Notes: a model not told the origin generated them from the letters alone. A stretch of 41,493 nt of DNA from Candidatus Faecimonas gallistercoris (GCA_018712565.1 DVGU01000006.1:1-41493), one strand, 5' to 3'. Counted from the first letter of the stretch, positions 17,228 through 25,987 are shown. A program made the numbers and translations.

Positions 17228-17256
17228 AATATATTATGAATACTTTCATTTGTCAA
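17228..17256 (-). promoter_or_regulatory. Consensus SigmaA promoter for the leader/ASCH-deaminase unit
   Basis: On the minus strand, perfect TTGACA (17256-17251), a 17-base spacer and TATATT (17233-17228) lie just after the PBP stop codon. A second TATAAT lies 11 bases further downstream. The strength of the promoter contrasts with the terminator that follows, as expected for attenuation. Confidence 0.85.
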
Positions 17257-17264
17257 TTTGTATC

Positions 17265-18140
17265 TTATTCTAGCAAAAGTCTGATTGTTCCTTGTTCTTC
17301 TAACTTTTCTCCTGCTTCTGGGGACTGGGCTACTACTTTTTTACCGTTTCCTGAATATTCAATGGTAAATTTGTCTAATTTTTCTTTTGCTTCTTCTACT
17401 GATTTTCCTACTACATTTGGTACTTTGTAGGTAGGAATGTCACTCCACTCTAAATCTTTAGCCATTTCTTTATCTTGCTTTTCTATCTCTAGAGCATCAA
17501 TAATATCTAATAGAATTCTTCTGGCAATTGGAGTTGTTGTATAACTGGATAGTAAGGCTGTATTTTTAGGATTGTCAATCGCTAGATATAGTACAGCTTG
17601 AGGATCATTTGATGGAACTACTGCCATAAAGGACATGATATAGTTACCTACTAAGTAGACTCCATTTTGAACTTTTTGAGCTGTTCCTGTTTTTCCTCCA
17701 ATTCTATATCCTTCAATATACGCACTTTTTCCTCCACCTTTTGCTACTACACTTTCTAGGGCATGTCTCATAATTCTAGATGTTTTTTTACTTATTACTT
17801 TTCTTATTTTTTTCTTTTTCATTTTTTGGATAATACTATTGGTTTCTTTCTCAGAAATACTTTTTACAATATATGGTTCGTATAATGTTCCTCCATTCAC
17901 TACTGCTGATACTGCCGCTACCTGTTGAATAGGAGTAACACTTACTCCTTGACCAAAGGCTGTTGTTGCTAGTTCTACATTTCCTACTTGATTTAGATTA
18001 AATATAATTCCTTTTCCTTCTCCATTTAAATCTATTCCTGTTTGTTGTCCAAAACCAAACTTATCAATATAACTAAATAAGGTTTGTTTTCCTAAAAGTT
18101 GTCCCATTTTTACAAAGCCAGGGTTGCTTTGTGTCAACAC
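17265..18140 (-). pseudogene. 3' fragment of a class B penicillin-binding protein gene, disrupted by the ICE
   Basis: The fragment encodes the end of a PBP2B/SpoVD-type transpeptidase. It begins in the SxN region (SNPGFVKMGQLLG) and continues GFGQQTGIDL and ATTAFGQGVSVTPIQ to the KTG active-site motif RIGGKTGTAQ. One C-terminal PASTA domain (about residues 235-291, VPNVVGKSVEEAKEKL) follows. The SxxK catalytic serine region and the membrane anchor are missing and must lie beyond the ICE, outside the window. The track start is a GTG with no ribosome site, and an in-frame TAA lies just upstream inside ICE DNA, so this piece is not expected to be made as a working protein. In dcw clusters this gene precedes mraY and is normally essential. 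Confidence 0.88.
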
Positions 18141-19818
18141 AGCAACACTTTAGAGCCGAAGTTTGCCTTGCACAAGCAAGGTTTTTGGCTGTCAAACTTT
18201 TAATTTGGTTATTTTCATTCATATCTAAATCTATATCAATATCTGGGGTATTAAAATCGTAATATATTTTTAACTTAATATGTTTACGATCACCATTAAC
18301 TTTTTCAACTTCTACTTTTTCAACTAATAAATTTACTAGGTATGCTAAATTTTCCTTTATATCTAATTTTGAATTTAGACTAGTTTCAATAAGTTCTAAT
18401 TTCTTCTTTAACCGTTCTTCCTCAAGATTATTCTTTGATGTTTCACTCAATTGTTTTTGTAGGTTAAATAACTCAACATTTAATTTGTCATTTCTAGTTT
18501 TAAATTCATAGTCATCAATAATACCTTTAATGCTTAAATCTAATAATTTATCTTTTTGCTTTTCAATAACAAGTATTTGTTTATTTATTTCTTCAACATC
18601 TAAATCTGATGTATGATTTTCTATAATATTTTTATATTCTTTCAAAACTAATGAAACATATTGCTTTTTGTTTTTTATAAAGTCAGAAAATAAATCTATA
18701 AATATTTTATCTAAATAAGATTCTTTTATATTAGGTGATGCACATTTTGAAACACCAGAAACTTTATAAGTTCTACAAGCCCATACTGGATTATTTGCTC
18801 TGTTAGAGCCACCATTTCTAATAAAAACTGCACCACAGTCCTTGCAATATAATTTACAAGAATATTTATATTTTTTAATATGTTCTTCTGTATTTAATAT
18901 ATGCCTAGATGGTAATTTTTTTCTTTTTTCGTGTAACAGATTTGCTTTATCCCATAATTCTTCTGATACTATTGCTGGAATACGATCATCTTTATAAATA
19001 ATTTGCTTTTCTTTAGGTACTTTTCTTTTTTTATGAGTTTTGTAATCTTCAACTTCGGTAAGTTTAGCAGTATAATAACCTTTATATCTAGGGTTAGTTA
19101 AAAATTTTGCTAAAGTTGTTTGTGAATATGGTTCGCCTTTAGAGTTTAAATATCCCATTTTGGCTAATTCTAATCCAATTTTTTTAAGCCCCATATTACC
19201 ACTAGCATAAGTAGTAAATAAATATTCTATAATTGGGGCTTCTTTTGGATTTATTTCGTATCTACCATTTTTCTTGAAATAACCAGTTAGATTACCACCA
19301 ATTAGTTTACCATCCTTGATCATTCTGTTTATACCGAATTTAACTCTTTCAGATAGTTTTCGCACCTCATCTTGGGCAAGGCTTGACATAATAGTAAGTC
19401 TAAATTCTGAATCTTCTTGAATAGTATTTAAGTTATCTGATAGGAAATAAACAATTACACCATTTTTTAATAGGTATTCAGTATATTTAATGCTATCAAC
19501 GGTATTTCTTGAAAATCTGGATATTTCTTTTGTCAGTATTAAATCAACTTTTCCAATAGTAGCATCTTCTATCATTTTTAAAAAGGAATCACGATTTTTT
19601 ACTGCAGTACCAGAAATACCCTCATCGATATATCCACGAGTTAATGTCCAGTTTTTGTTTTCCATAATCATTTCTTCAAAATACTTTTGCTGATTTTCTA
19701 ATGAATTTAACTGATCATCTTTATCAGTAGATACACGAGCATAATATCCAACTCTTAAATTCATATCATAAATTGTTTTTCCTTTTCGCAAATCTTCTCT
19801 TGCTTTTTTAATATCCAT
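18073..19818 (-). CDS. Large serine recombinase (ICE integrase)
   Basis: This enzyme integrates and excises the element. The N-terminal resolvase domain (about 20-170) has YYARVSTDK with the catalytic serine, ILTKEISRFSRNTVD and SLAQDEVRKLSERV. A recombinase domain follows (about 185-290), then a zinc ribbon (YCKDC near residue 345, CRTYKVSGVSKC) and a C-terminal coiled coil (about 400-490). AAGGAG lies nine bases before ATG. The ORF runs through the junction: its last ~19 codons (from VDTKQPW) are read out of frame from PBP DNA, so the true C-terminus differs between integrated and circular forms. Confidence 0.93.
   Translation of the reverse strand: MDIKKAREDLRKGKTIYDMNLRVGYYARVSTDKDDQLNSLENQQKYFEEMIMENKNWTLTRGYIDEGISGTAVKNRDSFLKMIEDATIGKVDLILTKEISRFSRNTVDSIKYTEYLLKNGVIVYFLSDNLNTIQEDSEFRLTIMSSLAQDEVRKLSERVKFGINRMIKDGKLIGGNLTGYFKKNGRYEINPKEAPIIEYLFTTYASGNMGLKKIGLELAKMGYLNSKGEPYSQTTLAKFLTNPRYKGYYTAKLTEVEDYKTHKKRKVPKEKQIIYKDDRIPAIVSEELWDKANLLHEKRKKLPSRHILNTEEHIKKYKYSCKLYCKDCGAVFIRNGGSNRANNPVWACRTYKVSGVSKCASPNIKESYLDKIFIDLFSDFIKNKKQYVSLVLKEYKNIIENHTSDLDVEEINKQILVIEKQKDKLLDLSIKGIIDDYEFKTRNDKLNVELFNLQKQLSETSKNNLEEERLKKKLELIETSLNSKLDIKENLAYLVNLLVEKVEVEKVNGDRKHIKLKIYYDFNTPDIDIDLDMNENNQIKSLTAKNLACARQTSALKCCCVDTKQPWLCKNGTTFRKTNLI
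18123..18146. other. ICE attachment junction (att end, recombinase side)
   Basis: The change from PBP codons to element sequence falls here. It sits in an imperfect palindrome of ~24 bases whose arms are GTTGCTTTGTGT and ACACAGCAAC, the layout expected of a serine-integrase attachment site. The exact crossover dinucleotide cannot be fixed without the other end. The SxN motif of the PBP is split: Q stands where S should be. Confidence 0.65.
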
Positions 19819-19860
19819 AAAATATCACTCCTTAACTGTGTTCCTAAAACTCAAGACTAG

Positions 19861-20097
19861 TTAGGTTGCTTGAATAGTACCTCCATTATTAGAGTTTGTC
19901 AAATCATCTTGGTATTCTTTTTTTATCTTTGTAAGTCTTGCTATAAGAGATTGTTCCATAGTTTTAAATGTTTTTAAATCTATTACATTATCATCATATA
20001 ATTCTTTATTTACAATTAATCTAAACTCTAATAACTTATACTCAAATGGCAAGTGTTTTGTACTGAATTTAACTTCTATATCGTTATTTTCATACAT
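19861..20097 (-). CDS. Small conserved ICE protein upstream of the integrase gene
   Basis: The product is 78 residues from the ATG at 20097 (MYENNDIEVKF). This start lies eight bases after GGAGG; the track start at 20112 is an upstream TTG that overlaps the ribosome site. The C-terminal half (ELYDDNVIDLKTFKTMEQSLIARL) looks like the SHOCT-type short helical hairpin often encoded beside ICE recombinases. It could assist excision, but no DNA-binding motif is obvious. The segment before its ribosome site can form an AAGUUCUUU/AAAGAACUU hairpin. Confidence 0.6.
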   Translation of the reverse strand: MYENNDIEVKFSTKHLPFEYKLLEFRLIVNKELYDDNVIDLKTFKTMEQSLIARLTKIKKEYQDDLTNSNNGGTIQAT

Positions 20098-20162
20098 TAT
20101 GGATTCCTCCAAGTTCTTTAAATTTTATGAAACTCAAATTAAAAAAGAACTTATGACTAAAT

Positions 20163-22193
20163 TTAGACATTATCTTTATGTCCTTTCTCTAAAGTTAAGT
20201 CTTGTTCCAAAGGATTCTTCAAATGTATTTCAATAGTAGACTTGCCATTATTACCAGTATCTATTTCTACATGATATACTTCTTTATTAACTTTTCCTTT
20301 TATAAAAGTTGTTTCTTTTGTGGAAAGTGGCTCACTAACTTCAAAACTAGCATAGGTACGGTTATTATTTTCTTTGTATTCAAATATATTTATTTTTTCT
20401 TTTAATAAATCTTGTACTACTTGAACAATGTTTTCTAGTTTTTTTATTTCTTCTTCCCTAAATTTATCATAAGAGGATAATTCTTCTTTATATAAGTCTT
20501 TATTACTTTTATTTCGTAAAAGTCTATCATATTTAGTTTGAATATTCTCAACTGTATAATAAGTATAACTCAAGTCTTTTAACGGTGTTACATTTCGTTT
20601 TAATTCGCCACTAGAGTAACAAGATAACTTTTTATATATAACAGTATCTCTAAATATCGGATAACCAATATTAGGAAATATGATAGTTTTATAATGTAGA
20701 TTTTTTACTTCATCTGGTGTAAGTAGATCACGAGCAATTAGAGAAGTAGATTTATTACCGTTGTAATTCATTAAACTAATTGACTGACTTATTGAATTAG
20801 ATTCTATTGTTTTTTTACCTAATCTTTTGCTAATCGCTTCAGCAGTATCCATTGTATTTGTTTTTAAATAAGCGAGTCCAGAGTTATCAAGAATAATTTG
20901 GGCAACTTCTTTACCATAAACATTGTCTAATTGACTTAAACTTTGAATAAATAAGTGATACCTTAATCCACGAGATCTAGCAACGGATATTATTGATTCA
21001 ATACTGGGTTCAATTAATGGTGGGCAGTTAGAAAATTCATCACATATCCAGTCAATTTCAATGGGTACTTTTTTGTTTTCATTAGAGTTAGCCAATTTTA
21101 CAAGTTCTTTATATAATAATCCTAAAATTATAGTAACAAGCGAATAATATATTTTATCTTCATCTGGAACTATAACATATAGTGCTGATTTAACTTTTCC
21201 TAAAATATTAAAATCAAAATCTGATTTACTAATTACATTAGCAACATTAACGTCATCAAAGATTGCCATTTTCTCTGAAAACACACTAGTAATAGATTTA
21301 TAAGTGTTTTCGCTTGATGATAAAATAGGAATTAAACTGTCTTTAGATTTAGCACCATAAGGCTTTTGCTCAATATAATATTTAAACTTTTTAGAGTTTT
21401 TTTCTTCCATAGTAGAGTTTTGAAATTTACGAATAGAGGTCATAGTTATTTGTTCTCGCTTTACTTTACCATCTTTATATTCTTCCAAAAAAAAGCCAAT
21501 TAGTCCCTCAAGAAGATTCTTGGCACTATTATTCCAAAAAGGATCTTTACCTTGTGATTTATCATAAGTGATCATTGATGCTATGGAAGTAATTAATCTA
21601 TTTGTTTCAGCATAACTAGAAATTGACTTATTTAAATAATCTAATTTTTCTTCTTCATTATCTGTATTATCGGCTTTATTCTCAAATTCAATATACTTTT
21701 CATACTCACAAATAATCGGCTCTAGTATATTGATATGATTAGACAATTCTGGATGTCTAAAATCTATTGTTAAAATTTTATAGCCTCTATCATATAACAT
21801 TTTAGAAGTAACATGATATATTTCGCCTTTAGGATCAGTTACAAAAACACTTCTTGGCTTTTTAGCATTAGCAATAAAACTAATCATTGGAATAACACAA
21901 GTAACACTTTTACCAGATCCACTTGATCCTAAATAAACATAATGGGGAGTTTCTTTATCAAACCATACATGAGTAACACTTTTATCATAATAAACTGGAA
22001 AACCAACTTCATTTATATTAGAAATTTTTTCTTTAGTAAAATTTTTATTAATTTCTGCTTCGGTTGCAAATCTTGCAGATCCATATTCATTATTACTTTT
22101 GATTTTATGTTTTGAAATAATTGGTTCAATATATATAAAACCAACAATAAATAAAATCAATATTAACAATAAAAAAATGAGAGATAAACTCAT
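20163..22193 (-). CDS. VirD4/TraG-type conjugative coupling protein
   Basis: The 676-residue ATPase brings the relaxase-DNA complex to the mating channel. One N-terminal membrane helix (about 4-22) is followed by Walker A YLGSSGSGKSVTCVIP (about 91-106), Walker B EIDWICDEFSNCP (about 378-390) and a RecA-like motif QSLSQLDNVYGK. The C-terminal ~150 residues are charged. The downstream neighbour is the small integrase-linked gene, and upstream lie small accessory genes, as in Tn1549-like elements. Family assignment is firm. Confidence 0.92.
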   Translation of the reverse strand: MSLSLIFLLLILILFIVGFIYIEPIISKHKIKSNNEYGSARFATEAEINKNFTKEKISNINEVGFPVYYDKSVTHVWFDKETPHYVYLGSSGSGKSVTCVIPMISFIANAKKPRSVFVTDPKGEIYHVTSKMLYDRGYKILTIDFRHPELSNHINILEPIICEYEKYIEFENKADNTDNEEEKLDYLNKSISSYAETNRLITSIASMITYDKSQGKDPFWNNSAKNLLEGLIGFFLEEYKDGKVKREQITMTSIRKFQNSTMEEKNSKKFKYYIEQKPYGAKSKDSLIPILSSSENTYKSITSVFSEKMAIFDDVNVANVISKSDFDFNILGKVKSALYVIVPDEDKIYYSLVTIILGLLYKELVKLANSNENKKVPIEIDWICDEFSNCPPLIEPSIESIISVARSRGLRYHLFIQSLSQLDNVYGKEVAQIILDNSGLAYLKTNTMDTAEAISKRLGKKTIESNSISQSISLMNYNGNKSTSLIARDLLTPDEVKNLHYKTIIFPNIGYPIFRDTVIYKKLSCYSSGELKRNVTPLKDLSYTYYTVENIQTKYDRLLRNKSNKDLYKEELSSYDKFREEEIKKLENIVQVVQDLLKEKINIFEYKENNNRTYASFEVSEPLSTKETTFIKGKVNKEVYHVEIDTGNNGKSTIEIHLKNPLEQDLTLEKGHKDNV

Positions 22194-22217
22194 AGTCTAT
22201 CCCTCACTAATTTATTG

Positions 22218-22559
22218 TTATAACTCATAATCCTCCTTGGTCTTATTTAATTCTTTTACCATGTTATCAATAATAGAATTAATATCTTTACGAGTTATAT
22301 TTCTAAAATTTTCATAACCATCTTTAAAATAATAGTTTTCATTTGTATTATGAATATCATCTAACATATATTTAACTCGTTCCCAGCCAGATCTTTCTAA
22401 AGTATTTCTAACCAGTTCTTCTAAATCGTTATTATCGTAAATATCATCTGTATATTCATATAAATTATTTTGATATACAAAGTCCATAAAGTTATCTATA
22501 TCTAAATACATAACATCATCGTTTTCAACACTTTTAAAATTTAATAATTCTTTTATCAT
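22218..22559 (-). CDS. Acidic ICE accessory protein, unknown
   Basis: 113 residues, strongly acidic (EYTDDIYDNNDLEELV), predicted soluble and helical, with no recognisable domain. It is transcribed with the coupling-protein gene, and GGTGG precedes its ATG. Small acidic proteins of transfer elements are sometimes DNA mimics that block restriction, but nothing specific supports that here. Confidence 0.6.
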   Translation of the reverse strand: MIKELLNFKSVENDDVMYLDIDNFMDFVYQNNLYEYTDDIYDNNDLEELVRNTLERSGWERVKYMLDDIHNTNENYYFKDGYENFRNITRKDINSIIDNMVKELNKTKEDYEL

Positions 22560-22572
22560 ATAACCACCAGCC

Positions 22573-23025
22573 TTAATCTATTTCATAATCATCATAATTC
22601 TTATCTATGATTTCATTTATTGCTAAATCTAATCCTTTTTTAAGAGTAGGATTATTTCTAATATCTTCATAAGTGAGTTCTAAAGCATCTAGTGTACTAG
22701 ATATATCACGAGTATAACTATATTCGTGATTTTCAAGTTCACTAATAAACATATCTTTGATATAACCAGCACCAGTTTTATCTTTTTCTATTAACTCATT
22801 ATGTTCTTTTCTTATATCTTCCCACAGTTTATTATAAGTATCTAGATCAGTTTTTCTTATATAGCCACCACCACCGATGGAATATATTTTATCAGTATCA
22901 CTTGGCTCTAATCCCCAATTTTTCATACCGTTATCGAATTGCTCTTGATTAAAAGCAAACATTAATGGAAATTCATTAACTCTTTTTTGATGTATTTCTC
23001 TTAATTCATCATACTTATTTTTCAT
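22573..23025 (-). CDS. Conserved ICE/phage accessory protein (DUF7659-like)
   Basis: The 150-residue protein has the pattern FPLMFAFNQEQFDNGMKNWGL...DTDKIYSIGGGGYIRKTD, followed by FISELENHEYSYT and LDALELTYEDI. I recognise this as a widespread small family of Firmicutes ICEs and phages with no established function. Its start overlaps the stop of the 50-residue gene upstream (ATGA), so translation is coupled. GGTGG lies six bases before ATG. Confidence 0.65.
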   Translation of the reverse strand: MKNKYDELREIHQKRVNEFPLMFAFNQEQFDNGMKNWGLEPSDTDKIYSIGGGGYIRKTDLDTYNKLWEDIRKEHNELIEKDKTGAGYIKDMFISELENHEYSYTRDISSTLDALELTYEDIRNNPTLKKGLDLAINEIIDKNYDDYEID

Positions 23026-23174
23026 TTATTACCACCATCCTTTAAAATATATATTTTTTTATGATAAATAAGTAAATTTTCAATAGTCTTACCATCTTTA
23101 ATAACTCTATATCTATTTCCCCAAAAACATTTATGTTTCCACCATAAACTATTTAGTATTTGTTTTATTTTCAT
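23022..23174 (-). CDS. 50-residue protein, unknown, missing from the ORF track
   Basis: The ORF reads MKIKQILNSLWWKHKCFWG...RYRVIKDGKTIENLL and is basic and aromatic-rich. AAGGAG lies ten bases before the ATG. It overlaps the 3' end of the methyltransferase gene in another frame and its TGA overlaps the next ATG, which supports real translation in the operon. No known family. Confidence 0.5.
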   Translation of the reverse strand: MKIKQILNSLWWKHKCFWGNRYRVIKDGKTIENLLIYHKKIYILKDGGNK

Positions 23175-23886
23175 TAAGCATCAACTCCTTTGTAGTTTCA
23201 TTAATTCTTTTATTAGCAATATCAAAATACTTTTTATTTATTTCAAATCCGATATAATTTCTATTTTCTAAAATACAAGCGACTGCAGTAGTGCCACTAC
23301 CTAAAAAACAGTCCAAAACTAAATCATTTTCTTTTGAACTGTTCCTTATTAATTTTCTAATTAGGGGAAGTGGCTTTATTGTAGGATGCCCATATATTTG
23401 TTTATCTTTAACATTTATAGTAGATAAATATATTGTTTTAGCATCTTCATAATTGCTCGGTTGACAATAACCATTTTTTCTAAAATACAAACAATATTCT
23501 TTGTCGCCTAAATACTTGTTATTGTGTAGGGGCATAGGATTAGTTTTTCCCCATATAATAATTTCTAATTTACAATTAAGTTTATCCATAAAATATTTAA
23601 TGTAGGTAGGTATTTGTCTACCATTACACCAAATATAAATATTAATATTTTTCATAACTCTAATTAATTCATCTAACACCGATAAATCAAATCCATTAAT
23701 TAAATTACTTGCTTTTAATTCATTTTCTAACTTAATTAGTTCTTTGCATAATTTACCAGTTCCTTTTTTACCACCTTTAGTAGAAATATCATAAGGTGGA
23801 TCTATGACAACTAAATCAATAGAATTATCTGGTATTTTTTTAAGACCAATTAGACAGTCCTCATTGTATATTTTATTTACCAGCAA
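23149..23886 (-). CDS. DNA (adenine/cytosine-N) methyltransferase, β-class
   Basis: The protein methylates exocyclic amino groups in DNA. Motif IV, IDPPYDIS, comes first (about residue 29 from this start). The SAM-binding motif I, LDCFLGSGTTAVACI, is near the C-terminus, followed by GFEINKKYFDIANKRI; this order defines the β class. There is no restriction endonuclease beside it, so it is probably an orphan enzyme that protects the ICE from host restriction. The track start at 23904 overlaps the ribosome site; TTG at 23886 lies eight bases after AAAGGA and is preferred. Recognition sequence unknown. Confidence 0.85.
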   Translation of the reverse strand: MLVNKIYNEDCLIGLKKIPDNSIDLVVIDPPYDISTKGGKKGTGKLCKELIKLENELKASNLINGFDLSVLDELIRVMKNINIYIWCNGRQIPTYIKYFMDKLNCKLEIIIWGKTNPMPLHNNKYLGDKEYCLYFRKNGYCQPSNYEDAKTIYLSTINVKDKQIYGHPTIKPLPLIRKLIRNSSKENDLVLDCFLGSGTTAVACILENRNYIGFEINKKYFDIANKRINETTKELMLNENKTNTK

Positions 23887-24130
23887 AAGTAGAATTCCTT
23901 TCATAAAAAAAAGTAGGAAGTATATCCCACCTTTGTCTAATTAAATAGCCATAATCTATTTTTAATATATTACTTAATCTATATAAATAAACACTACTAA
24001 CATTTTTTATCTTATCATTTTCAACTTTACTTAAAGTAGAGATTGATATATTAGAAATATTTGATAGTGCTTTCAAAGTTAAATTATTTTTTAATCTTTC
24101 TTGTTTTAATATTTTCCCAATTTTATTTAT
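23873..24130 (-). CDS. XRE-family HTH regulator, probable AUA start
   Basis: The 85-residue helix-turn-helix protein reads NKIGKILKQERLKNNLTLKALSNISNISISTLSKVEND (the Cro/C1-type HTH). The track start ATG at 24136 is only one base after AGGAGG, too close to be used. ATA at 24130 is exactly seven bases after AGGAGG and gives (M)NKIGKILKQER, the usual family N-terminus. The 3' end overlaps the start region of the methyltransferase gene, so it probably controls that gene, as C proteins do for modification genes. Confidence 0.75.
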   Translation of the reverse strand: MNKIGKILKQERLKNNLTLKALSNISNISISTLSKVENDKIKNVSSVYLYRLSNILKIDYGYLIRQRWDILPTFFYERNSTFAGK

Positions 24131-24162
24131 AAACATTCCTCCTTTATTTAAAATTTATTGTA

Positions 24163-24194
24163 TAAAAAAACAGACCATAGTATTATGATCTGCA
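24163..24194 (-). terminator. Intrinsic terminator between DUF4177-like and XRE genes
   Basis: On the minus strand, CAGATCATA-ATAC-TATGGTCTG is a nine-pair stem (one G-U pair) followed by TTTTTTTATA. Confidence 0.85.
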
Positions 24195-24208
24195 CTATTA
24201 ATTGTAAT

Positions 24209-24385
24209 TTATATAAAACTTTTTTTCAAACCTTTTTTAAATACTAAAATTGCTTTTGCTGTTCCTGTAATTGACATAGTAACTAGCTCATAACCATCTT
24301 GTAACATTTCATTTGCTTTTTCTTCTACTTTTTGTGCCATATCATCTGCCTTTGGTGAATACTCTATAACAACTGTTTTATACAT
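24209..24385 (-). CDS. DUF4177-like small protein, missing from the ORF track
   Basis: The 58-residue product starts MYKTVVIEYSPKADDM and continues LQDGYELVTMSITGTAKAILVFKK, the two-strand/helix pattern of DUF4177 proteins. An excellent ribosome site (AGGAGG, seven bases from ATG) and its own terminator make it a real gene. It follows the ABC-F gene, so it may belong to the same transcript. Function unknown. Confidence 0.7.
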   Translation of the reverse strand: MYKTVVIEYSPKADDMAQKVEEKANEMLQDGYELVTMSITGTAKAILVFKKGLKKSFI

Positions 24386-24442
24386 TTTTCCACCTCCTAA
24401 TCTATCACAAATTGTAATTTATTACACTAATTATATCAATAT

Positions 24443-25942
24443 TTATTTTTTTGTTAAACCATTTCGTGTTAGTTCATATAAATTGTCTATTACTTCATTA
24501 ATGTATTTTCGATCATGAGATACACTTATAATTGTTCCATTATATTCACTTAATACTTTTCTAATAATTGGATTAGATAAGGGACTAACATTTCTTGTAG
24601 GTTCATCAAGTATTAAAACGTTGCATTTTTCTAATACTAACTTAACAAGAAATAACTTTGCTTTTGTTCCGTTACTTAAATCTTTTATTTTACTAACCAT
24701 TTCTTCTTTCGTAAATTTCATATTACCTAAAAGGATTCTTGCTTTTGTAATTTCCTCTTTATTCCCATATGGTGAAAGAAAATCTAATACATATTCATAA
24801 CTATTTAGAATATCATCATATGTTTGGGGCATATATCCTACTTTAATATCAGTCCTATTTTCTAATTCATTATAAATTATTTTTATTAATGTCGATTTTC
24901 CTACACCATTTTTTCCAATAATACATAGATGTACATTTCCTATTACTTCCAATTTTATATTTTTAGATAAAGTTTTATCATGTACTTTTAACTCATCTAT
25001 ATTTAGAGTAATTATTTTTTTGGTTTTTGGGACCTCAATATTTTCAAAGAAAAAATTAATGCTTTCTTCCACATCAGGAAATTTAGTCAATTCAGTATTA
25101 TCCATTTTTCTTTCTTGCGACTTTAAAGAATGCATTTTCTTTTTTAAAAGTTTAGCACCATGTGGGTCACTTCTTGAAATTGTATTTTGCTGATATTCAA
25201 CTTTTTGCATTATTCTTTGCAGTTTTTCATGTTGCTTGGTAAATTCTCTTTTTTCAGTTCTTGCGACTTGTGTTTGCTTTTCTATTTTTCTAATTCTTTG
25301 CTCAACATATGTATCGTAATCAATTTTTAATAATGTGTGTCTACATTCAGTTTTCTTTTTTATTTGCTCTAAATGAAGAATCATATTAGCTGTATTAGAT
25401 AATAGTGTTTCATCATGAGAAACATACATAATTGGTTTACTTGTACTATTAATAAATTTTTCTAACCACTCTAATGTTTCGATATCTAAATCGTTAGTAG
25501 GTTCATCTAAAAATAAAATATCATATTCATTTAATAATAATTTTAAGATACTAATTTTTACTTTTTCACCACCAGATAATGTATTTATTGTTTGCTCTAA
25601 TATTTCATCACTTAAATTAATTGAATCTAAATTTTTATAAAAATTATTAATTTTATTATAATAGTCTCTTTCATCTATAAATAAAAAATTATAAACTTTT
25701 TTATTTAAATCTTCTTCATTTATAGATTGCTCTAAATAACCTATCCTACTGCCTTTAAAATTAATATTTCCACTTAATTCTACATATTTACATATTCCTA
25801 GAATAGATTTTAATAAAGTTGATTTTCCATTTCCTTCTTCACCTATAATTGCCAATTTATCATTATTATTTAATACTAAGTTTAAATTTTTAATTAAATA
25901 TCTACCATTAATAGATATACTTAAATCTTTTATTTCTAACAT
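24443..25942 (-). CDS. ABC-F ATPase, probable ribosome-protection antibiotic resistance protein
   Basis: The 499-residue twin-cassette protein has no membrane helices. Cassette 1: Walker A GEEGNGKST (about 34-42), LSGGEKVKI, ILFLDEPTNDLD. A charged linker (about 195-310, KQTQVARTEKREFTKQHEK) would reach the ribosomal exit/peptidyl-transferase region. Cassette 2: GKNGVGKST, a degenerate signature LSNGTKAK and LILDEPTRNVSPLSNP. This architecture and its variants fit antibiotic-resistance ABC-F proteins, which dislodge drugs from the 50S subunit. Mobile-element location and an upstream leader peptide support a resistance role. The drug class cannot be deduced. Confidence 0.85.
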   Translation of the reverse strand: MLEIKDLSISINGRYLIKNLNLVLNNNDKLAIIGEEGNGKSTLLKSILGICKYVELSGNINFKGSRIGYLEQSINEEDLNKKVYNFLFIDERDYYNKINNFYKNLDSINLSDEILEQTINTLSGGEKVKISILKLLLNEYDILFLDEPTNDLDIETLEWLEKFINSTSKPIMYVSHDETLLSNTANMILHLEQIKKKTECRHTLLKIDYDTYVEQRIRKIEKQTQVARTEKREFTKQHEKLQRIMQKVEYQQNTISRSDPHGAKLLKKKMHSLKSQERKMDNTELTKFPDVEESINFFFENIEVPKTKKIITLNIDELKVHDKTLSKNIKLEVIGNVHLCIIGKNGVGKSTLIKIIYNELENRTDIKVGYMPQTYDDILNSYEYVLDFLSPYGNKEEITKARILLGNMKFTKEEMVSKIKDLSNGTKAKLFLVKLVLEKCNVLILDEPTRNVSPLSNPIIRKVLSEYNGTIISVSHDRKYINEVIDNLYELTRNGLTKK

Positions 25943-25983
25943 ATTATGCCTCCTTTTTGTTCGGCATAATCAAAGTTTATGCC
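25943..25983 (-). promoter_or_regulatory. Alternative hairpins controlling the ABC-F ribosome site
   Basis: In minus-strand RNA, GGCAUAA (25983-25977) can pair with UUAUGCC (25969-25963). The same AUUAUGCC (25970-25963) can pair with GGCAUAAU (25950-25943), which covers the last two bases of the SD sequence and the spacer up to AUG. The pairings exclude each other, so this is a translational switch. Which state is the default is unclear. Confidence 0.6.
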
Positions 25984-25987
25984 TGAC

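Noticed and set aside
18073-18140. GTG at 18140 as the real start of a short PBP-derived protein
   Set aside because: It has no ribosome site, lies at the junction, and yields a transpeptidase lacking the SxxK serine and membrane anchor. A disrupted gene is the simpler reading.
23149-24136. Complete restriction-modification system
   Set aside because: A methyltransferase and a regulator are present, but none of the neighbouring ORFs resembles an endonuclease.
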